64,000 bases of DNA from Polymorphobacter megasporae (GTDB lineage: Bacteria; Pseudomonadota; Alphaproteobacteria; Sphingomonadales; Sphingomonadaceae), in the NCBI RefSeq assembly GCF_018982885.2, contig NZ_CP081849.1, positions 248,001 through 312,000 on the forward strand, given 5' to 3'. Shown here piece by piece: positions 58,453 through 64,000 of the stretch (position 1 is its first letter; each line of letters starts with the position of its first letter). The notes under the pieces are model-generated. The model worked only from the letters and a program-made list of their open reading frames with translations. It was not told the origin of the DNA and ran no database searches. The translations under genes and the position numbers were made by a program.

Positions 58453-60531
58453 GTGCTTGAAAACGTCCTGGAATTACATTGTGCCGTAACGCAATCGGAA
58501 AGCGGATCAGATCTCGATTCGCTGTGCATCGATACGATCAGGACGCTGTCGATGGATGCGGTAGAGGAGGCCGAATCCGGCCACCCCGGCACGCCGATGG
58601 CGTTGGCCCCTGTAATCCATACGCTGTGGCAGCGTTTCCTGCGTTTCGATCCTGCCGACAGCGAATGGCCGAACCGCGACCGCTTCGTGCTTTCGAACGG
58701 TCATGCCTCGATCATGCTCTATTCAATCCTATTCCTCACCGGCGTCCGCAACCGGCATCAGGAGCCACTGACCCTCGACGACATCGAGGCGTTCCGCAGC
58801 CTTGGCAGCCGGTGCCCTGGTCACCCTGAGCATGGGCTCACCCCCGGCGTCGAGACGACGACCGGACCGCTCGGTCAGGGGTGCGGCAACAGTGTCGGCA
58901 TGGCGATCGCCGGCCGCTGGCTCGGCGCGCGCTTTAACCGTCCCGACTTCCCGCTGTTCGACCACGACGTCTATGCGTTCTGTGGCGACGGCGACATGAT
59001 GGAAGGCGTCAGCAGCGAGGCCGCGGCACTCGCCGGCCACCTGATGCTTGGCAACCTTTGCTGGATCTACGACCGCAACCGCGTCACCATCGAAGGCCAC
59101 ACCGATCTCGCGTTTACTGAAGACGTCGCGGCCCGGTTCCTCGCCTATGGCTGGAACGTCGAACAGGTCGGCGACGCAAACGATACCGACGCTCTCGCTG
59201 CTGCGTTTGCCAGTTTTCGCGCCCGCGCCGACGTGCCGACGCTGATGATCGTCGACAGCCATATTGGCTACGGCGCGCCGCACAAGCAGGACACCAGCGC
59301 CGCCCACGGCGACCCGCTCGGGCCCGATGAAATCCGCCTCGCCAAGCGCCGGTATGGCTGGCCGGAGGACGCGAAGTTTCGCGTGCCGGACGGTGTCGAG
59401 GCACATTACCGCGCCGGCATAGGGGCCCGCGGCGGTGCCCTCGAGGCCGCGTGGCGCGATCTGCTGGACGGCTATCGGACCGCCCATCCCGACGAGTCGG
59501 AGGCGCTCGACCTGATTCTCGCCGGCACGCCGCCTGCCGGTGTCGCCGACGATCTCCCGGCATTTCCGGCCGATGCCAAGGGTCTAGCCACCCGTGAGAC
59601 ATCCGCAACCGTCCTCAACGCCATCGCGCAGCGCTATCCGGCACTGCTCGGTGGTGCCGCCGATCTCGCGCCATCGACCAAGACCCAGCTGAAGTTCGCC
59701 GGCGTCGGCGACTTGGAAGCACCGAACCCAGGCGGTCGCAACCTTCATTTCGGCATCCGCGAACATGCGATGGGCGCAATCGTCAGCGGTATGGCCCTGT
59801 CGGGACTGCGCCCCTACGGCGCGACTTATCTCGTCTTTTCCGACTATATGAAACCGGCAATCCGGCTTGCGGCGTTGATGGCATTGCCGGTGATCTACAT
59901 TCTAACGCACGACTCGATCGGCGTTGGCCAGGACGGACCGACGCACCAGCCGGTCGAGCAATTGGCGGCGCTGCGCAGCGTCCCTGATCTGCTGACCTTC
60001 CGGCCGGCCGACGCTAACGAAGTTGCGCACAGCTGGCGCGCCATCGTCGGATTAAATCAACCGGCGTGCCTCGTTCTGACCCGGCAGGCGGTGCCGACGC
60101 TCGATCGCGGCGTCTACGCCGATGCGGCAGGCGTGGCCCGCGGCGCCTATGTGCTGGCCGGTGACCCCGACGCCAACCCGGCGTTGATCCTGATCGCCAC
60201 GGGCAGCGAAGTCGCTCTGTGCATTGCGGTGTTCGAAACGCTCAGCGCCGAGGGCGTCGCGGTGCGCGTCGTCAGCATGCCGTGCTGGGAACTGTTTGAG
60301 TCGCAGGACCAGGGTTATCGCGACTCCGTCCTGCCGCCAGGCGTGCGCGCGCGCGTCACCGTGGAGGCGGCAGCGCCGCTGGGGTGGGACCGCTACGCGG
60401 GTGCTTCGGGCACGATCATCGCCATGCGCAGCTTCGGCGCATCGGCCCCGATCGGCGACCTGATGCAAAAGTTCGGCTTCACGACGCAGGACGTGCTCGC
60501 GGCGGCGCGCGAGCAGCTGGCCGCCGGATGA
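58453..60531 (+). CDS. tkt: transketolase
   Basis: 692 residues. Thiamine diphosphate binding is shown by CGDGDMMEGVSSEAAALAG near 177 and WIYDRNRVTIEGHTD. The pyrimidine domain has REHAMGAIVSGMALSGLRPY, then DSIGVGQDGPTHQPVEQLAA. It moves two-carbon units between pentose, tetrose and hexose phosphates in the pentose phosphate pathway. The start is GTG at 58453, four bases after the PRC gene; its stop overlaps zwf as ATGA. Full length. Grouping with zwf and rpe in one operon, on a plasmid-like replicon, is unusual. Confidence 0.95.
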   Translation: MLENVLELHCAVTQSESGSDLDSLCIDTIRTLSMDAVEEAESGHPGTPMALAPVIHTLWQRFLRFDPADSEWPNRDRFVLSNGHASIMLYSILFLTGVRNRHQEPLTLDDIEAFRSLGSRCPGHPEHGLTPGVETTTGPLGQGCGNSVGMAIAGRWLGARFNRPDFPLFDHDVYAFCGDGDMMEGVSSEAAALAGHLMLGNLCWIYDRNRVTIEGHTDLAFTEDVAARFLAYGWNVEQVGDANDTDALAAAFASFRARADVPTLMIVDSHIGYGAPHKQDTSAAHGDPLGPDEIRLAKRRYGWPEDAKFRVPDGVEAHYRAGIGARGGALEAAWRDLLDGYRTAHPDESEALDLILAGTPPAGVADDLPAFPADAKGLATRETSATVLNAIAQRYPALLGGAADLAPSTKTQLKFAGVGDLEAPNPGGRNLHFGIREHAMGAIVSGMALSGLRPYGATYLVFSDYMKPAIRLAALMALPVIYILTHDSIGVGQDGPTHQPVEQLAALRSVPDLLTFRPADANEVAHSWRAIVGLNQPACLVLTRQAVPTLDRGVYADAAGVARGAYVLAGDPDANPALILIATGSEVALCIAVFETLSAEGVAVRVVSMPCWELFESQDQGYRDSVLPPGVRARVTVEAAAPLGWDRYAGASGTIIAMRSFGASAPIGDLMQKFGFTTQDVLAAAREQLAAG

Positions 60532-62078
60532 ACGCTCCGACAGCGCCGACACCTGCGCCGCATGCGGTGGTCGGCGACCCCTGCACGATCGTCCTGTTTG
60601 GTGCCGGCGGCGACATGACCAAGCGCCTGATGGTGCCGGCGTTGTACAATCTGGCGCGAACTGGCGTGCTGCCGCAGGATTTCGCGGTCATCGGAGTCGA
60701 TCTTGCGTCGGGGACGGACAAGAGCTGGTGCGACAGCCTGCATGCCATGCTCGCCAGCTTCGTCGGTGACGATCACGCCGAGTTTCGCATCGACCGGATC
60801 GACGAAGCCGTGTGGCAGGGGCTCACCGACCGGATGACGTATCTTCAAGGCGATATGACGAAGCCGGAGCTTTACGGCGACGTCACCGCGGCACTCGAGG
60901 TCGCTCAGATACGGCACAAAACGCGGGGCAACGCCATTTTCTATCTCGCCGTCGCCGGCGATTTCTTCGCTACCGTCGTGACCGAACTTGCCGCCGCGAA
61001 GCTGACCGAGGATGCGGGTACTGGCTACTGGCGCCGGGTCGTCGTCGAAAAGCCGTTCGGCCATAGCCTCGCGTCGGCCCAAACGCTCAACCGCAATATC
61101 CTTTGCACGCTCCGCGAAGACCAGATCTTCCGGATCGACCATTTCCTCGGCAAGGACACGGTGCAGAGCATCATGGCGCTGCGCTTTGCTAACGGCATGT
61201 TCGAACCGATCTGGAACCGCGACCGCATCGACCACGTCCAGATCACCGTCGCAGAGACCGTGGGGGTCGAGACACGCGGCAAATTCTATGAGGTCACTGG
61301 CGCGCTGCGCGACATGGTGCCTAACCATGTCTTCACGCTGCTTTCGATGATCACGATGGAGCCGCCGACCGGTTTCGATGCAGCGTCGATCCGGTCGCGC
61401 AAGGCCGACGTCTTCGCGGCGATGGCCACGGCCCAGCCGGCCCAGGCCGTGCGCGGCCAATATGCTGCCGGCACGGTGCGCGACCGTCCCGTTGTCGCCT
61501 ATCGCGACGAACCCGAAGTCGCTTCGAACTCCACGGTCGAAACCTATGTCGCGATGGAACTCACAATCGACAACTGGCGCTGGGCCGGCGTGCCCTTCTA
61601 CTTCCGCACCGGCAAGCACCTGTCGGCGCGCAGCACCGAAGTCGCCATCAGCTTCAAGCAGGCACCGTTCGCTGCGTTCCGCGACACGCCGGTTGCCAGT
61701 TTGCGACCGAACTGGCTGGTACTTCGTATCGCGCCGGACGAGGGTATCTCACTGCAGTTCGAGGTCAAGCGGCCGGGTCCAGTCGTCGATCTTGCGGCGG
61801 TCAAGATGGATTTTCATTATGCCGAGTGGTTCGCAAAGGAGCCAAACGTCGGCTACGAGACGCTGATCCGCGATGTCATGATCGGCGACCAGACGCTGTT
61901 CATGCGCGCCGACATGGTCGAGCAGGGGTGGCGCGTCGTCCAGCCCGTGCTCGACGCCTGGGCCGCCGCGCCCGCCGGTCCGGAGCTGTACGCGTCGGGC
62001 GGCAACGGACCGACCGCGGCCAATGCCTTGCTGGCGCGGAGCGGGCGTGAATGGCGCGCGATCGGCACACCAGCATGA
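60528..62078 (+). CDS. zwf: glucose-6-phosphate 1-dehydrogenase
   Basis: 516 residues. Cofactor loop FGAGGDMTKRLMVPALYNL at 24-42 (usual GASGDLTKRKL-type), active-site RIDHFLGKDTVQ near 201, and RTGKHLSARSTEVAISFK in the C-terminal domain. It oxidises glucose-6-phosphate and makes NADPH. The GAGGDM variant of the loop is typical of a sub-branch; activity should be kept. The start overlaps tkt as ATGA, and the stop overlaps rpe as ATGA, so it is coupled on both sides. A longer frame back to 60384 is a shadow of tkt. Confidence 0.94.
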   Translation: MNAPTAPTPAPHAVVGDPCTIVLFGAGGDMTKRLMVPALYNLARTGVLPQDFAVIGVDLASGTDKSWCDSLHAMLASFVGDDHAEFRIDRIDEAVWQGLTDRMTYLQGDMTKPELYGDVTAALEVAQIRHKTRGNAIFYLAVAGDFFATVVTELAAAKLTEDAGTGYWRRVVVEKPFGHSLASAQTLNRNILCTLREDQIFRIDHFLGKDTVQSIMALRFANGMFEPIWNRDRIDHVQITVAETVGVETRGKFYEVTGALRDMVPNHVFTLLSMITMEPPTGFDAASIRSRKADVFAAMATAQPAQAVRGQYAAGTVRDRPVVAYRDEPEVASNSTVETYVAMELTIDNWRWAGVPFYFRTGKHLSARSTEVAISFKQAPFAAFRDTPVASLRPNWLVLRIAPDEGISLQFEVKRPGPVVDLAAVKMDFHYAEWFAKEPNVGYETLIRDVMIGDQTLFMRADMVEQGWRVVQPVLDAWAAAPAGPELYASGGNGPTAANALLARSGREWRAIGTPA

Positions 62079-62830
62079 TGCGCGAATTTTCGACTGCGAT
62101 CGTCGACACCGCGCCGCCGCTCATCGTCGCCGCTTCGGTTCTGGCAGCTGATTTCGGCAGGCTCGCTGATGAAGTGCGCGCCGTCGATGCCGCCGGTGCC
62201 GACTGGATCCACGTCGATGTCATGGACGGGCGCTTCGTACCCGAAATCACCATCGGGCCGCGCGCGGTCGCCGCTATCCGTAGGGCCACGTCCAAGCCGC
62301 TCAACGTCCATTTGATGATCGTCGAACCCGACCGGCAGATCGCCGCATTCGCCGGCGCCGGTGCCGACCATATCCTCGTCCATGCCGAAGCAACCGCCAC
62401 CGTTCACCTCCACCGAGTGCTCGGCGAGATACGGGCGGTCGGGTGCAAGGCCGGCGTCGCCCTAGACCCCGCCAGCCCGGTGGCGATGATCGAATATGTA
62501 CTCCAGCTCTGCGACATCGTCATGGTCATGACGGTCAACCCCGGTGCCGGGGGCCAGTCGTTTTTGCCCGAAATGTTGCCCAAGATCCGGCACCTGCGCG
62601 CCTTGTGCAACGCCCGCGGCCTCGCCCCGATCATCGAGGTTGACGGTGGCCTCGACGGCGACACGACTGGCCTCGCCGTGGCCGCAGGTGCCCGCGCGAT
62701 CGCCGCGGGCAGCGCGATCTTCGAATCTCCCGATTACGCCGAGGCAGTCGCCGGCCTGCGCCGATCGAAGCCTCCGGCAGGGGTCGGCCGGGTGCTCGAC
62801 GCTCCACGCGCGGTTCTACCACGGCCATGA
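62075..62830 (+). CDS. rpe: ribulose-phosphate 3-epimerase
   Basis: 251 residues. TIM-barrel motifs: VAASVLAADFGRLADEVRAV, DWIHVDVMDGRFVPEITIGP, LNVHLMIVEPDR, and VMVMTVNPGAGGQSFLPEML, with the metal histidines and acids in HVDVMDG and IIEVDGGL. It interconverts ribulose-5-phosphate and xylulose-5-phosphate. It has a C-terminal extension of about 15 residues (RVLDAPRAVLPRP). It sits between zwf and acetate kinase with ATGA overlaps at both ends. Xylulose-5-phosphate is also the substrate of phosphoketolase, whose gene might lie just beyond the window. Confidence 0.94.
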   Translation: MMREFSTAIVDTAPPLIVAASVLAADFGRLADEVRAVDAAGADWIHVDVMDGRFVPEITIGPRAVAAIRRATSKPLNVHLMIVEPDRQIAAFAGAGADHILVHAEATATVHLHRVLGEIRAVGCKAGVALDPASPVAMIEYVLQLCDIVMVMTVNPGAGGQSFLPEMLPKIRHLRALCNARGLAPIIEVDGGLDGDTTGLAVAAGARAIAAGSAIFESPDYAEAVAGLRRSKPPAGVGRVLDAPRAVLPRP

Positions 62831-64000
62831 CCGGCGCCGGCGTCATCCTGACGCTGAACGGCGGCTCGTCGAGCATTAAATTTGCGCTGTTTGCGGCGCA
62901 AACTCCGCTTGTTCGGGTCGTGTCTGGTGCAGTGGAGGGCATCGGATCGGCGAACCCTCAGCTCCGAGTGGCAGGAAAGCCGGCAACGGCCATAGCTGCA
63001 ACCTCCGACCACGACAGCGCCGGGGAACTGGTGCTAGTAGAAGCAGAACGGCAGGTCGCCGGATGCAAGTTGATCGCCGTCGGCCACCGCATTGTCCATG
63101 GCGGGCCGGTCTTCGTGCGTCCGCAGCGCATCGGACCGGCCATGCTCGCGGCATTGCGTCGGCTCAGGCCGCTCGATCCTGAACATCTGCCGGTCGAGGT
63201 GGCGCTGGTGATGGCCGCAATGCGCCGCTTTCCCGACATTCCTCAGGTCGCCTGTTTCGACACCGCGTTTCATCATACCATGCCGCGTGTCGCGAAACTG
63301 CTGCCGATCCCGCTGCACTATGCCTCCGAGGGCGTTATTCGCTACGGCTTTCACGGCCTCTCCTACACCTATCTGCTGGGCGAGGTGGAGCGACTAGATG
63401 GTGCCGCGGCGGCGCGGGGGCGGATCGTCATGGCGCATCTCGGCAGCGGTGCGAGCCTCGCGGCAGTCTATGACGGTAAGCCGGTCGACACTAGCATGGG
63501 CTTCACGCCGGCATCGGGGGTGCCGATGGGCACGAGGTGTGGAGACATCGATCCGGGACTTGCCGCGTACCTCGCGCGCACTGAAACGATCAGCACTGCA
63601 GCGTTTGATCATATGGCGAACTTCGAGTCCGGCCTGCTCGGTCTGTCGGAAACCAGCGCCGACATGCGCGAGTTGCTGGCGCGCGAGGCGACCGACCCGC
63701 GCGCCGCCGACGCTGTGTTGTCGTTTTGCTATGCGATCAAGCAACGGATCGGTGCTTTTGCCGCCACGCTTGGAGGCATCGATTCGCTGATCTTTAGCGG
63801 CGGAATCGGTGCCAATACGCCGGCGATCCGCGCCCGGGTCTGCGACGGTCTGGGCTTTCTCGGTATCGTCGTCGATGCCCGCCGCAACGCCGACGGCGCG
63901 GCCATCGTCTCGCCCGACGCCGGCGCGGTTGTCGTCCGTGTCATGCCGACCGACGAGGAAGTCGTGATCGCGCGCGCGGCCCGAGACCTGACCGACGGCG
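62827..64000 (+). CDS. ackA: acetate kinase, 3-prime end outside the window
   Basis: At least 391 residues, nearly the full family length of about 400. The start has the phosphate-binding ILTLNGGSSSIKFALF, GHRIVHGGPVF with the catalytic-region histidine, and CFDTAFHHTMPRVAKLLPIP. GFHGLSYTYL, MAHLGSGASLAAVYDGKPVD, FTPASGVPMGTRCGDIDPGL and FSGGIGANTPAIR complete the ASKHA fold. It makes ATP and acetate from acetyl-phosphate. The start overlaps rpe as ATGA. Last of the coupled group tkt, zwf, rpe, ackA; it supplies ATP without respiration. The stop codon is not in the window. Confidence 0.93.
   Translation, partial: MTGAGVILTLNGGSSSIKFALFAAQTPLVRVVSGAVEGIGSANPQLRVAGKPATAIAATSDHDSAGELVLVEAERQVAGCKLIAVGHRIVHGGPVFVRPQRIGPAMLAALRRLRPLDPEHLPVEVALVMAAMRRFPDIPQVACFDTAFHHTMPRVAKLLPIPLHYASEGVIRYGFHGLSYTYLLGEVERLDGAAAARGRIVMAHLGSGASLAAVYDGKPVDTSMGFTPASGVPMGTRCGDIDPGLAAYLARTETISTAAFDHMANFESGLLGLSETSADMRELLAREATDPRAADAVLSFCYAIKQRIGAFAATLGGIDSLIFSGGIGANTPAIRARVCDGLGFLGIVVDARRNADGAAIVSPDAGAVVVRVMPTDEEVVIARAARDLTDG

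Noticed and set aside
60393-61619. A 408-codon reverse frame opposite zwf
   Set aside because: Antisense shadow of glucose-6-phosphate dehydrogenase; no motif and no ribosome site.
1-64000. tRNA, rRNA or riboswitch genes
   Set aside because: No cloverleaf with a CCA-adjacent T-arm, no rRNA landmark and no conserved riboswitch core was found by eye on either strand; a covariance-model search would be the proper test.

Overview
The window looks like part of a large plasmid or chromid from an alphaproteobacterium, most likely a member of the Sphingomonadales. Four things point there: high GC; two secreted proteins with PEPxxWA-type C-terminal sorting signals (VPEPASWAMM, VPEPTTWALL); paired MucR/Ros regulators; and TonB-dependent receptors. 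The plasmid nature is seen directly. A RepA-type initiator, an iteron array with a near-consensus DnaA box, parA and parB with flanking palindromes, a Toprim primase and a VirB1-like lytic transglycosylase all lie within the first 7.3 kb. No rRNA, tRNA or CRISPR array was seen.

Layout. 0-12.6 kb is the plasmid backbone: primase, HD hydrolase, transglycosylase, repA/oriV/parAB, a DUF1612-like protein, a tyrosine recombinase, two mucR paralogues and small plasmid genes. 12.6-19.7 kb is an apparent conflict or defence island. A four-gene operon (HNH nuclease, unknown protein, nucleotidyltransferase, single-HKD PLD nuclease) converges on a three-gene operon with the architecture of an ABC three-component (ABC-3C) system (Mrr-like nuclease, middle component, SMC-like ATPase). 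19.9-25.9 kb holds metal homeostasis genes: two TonB receptors, NikR, a MerC-domain protein and a Zur/Fur regulator. 26-40 kb is mixed accessory content: methyltransferase, acetyltransferases, PEP-CTERM proteins with LuxR and HTH-TPR regulators, a small-gene/tyrosine-recombinase operon, DUF4396, SDR and a decayed IS3 element. A 55-58 bp palindromic repeat is scattered through 19.9-39.8 kb only.

40-50 kb carries BON-domain and cytochrome proteins, a decayed universal stress protein, an Nramp-like transporter, an IS5 element next to an IS110 remnant, a DJ-1-like protein, and a TetR/epimerase pair behind two matching operator palindromes. 50.3-64 kb is an energy and carbon module: a cyanide-insensitive-type bd oxidase (cydA, cydB, DUF2474), a P3-type proton ATPase, polyphosphate kinase 2, a PRC-barrel protein, transketolase, glucose-6-phosphate dehydrogenase, ribulose-phosphate epimerase and acetate kinase, mostly coupled by 4-nt overlaps. 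Together these suggest maintenance of proton gradient, nucleotide charge and pentose-phosphate/acetyl-phosphate flux when normal respiration is limited. That carbon and respiratory genes sit on a replicon with its own rep/par locus suggests a chromid-like replicon.

Decay is concentrated at four places, each with identifiable lesions: the IS3 orfB, the universal stress protein, a membrane cytochrome c and the IS110 remnant.
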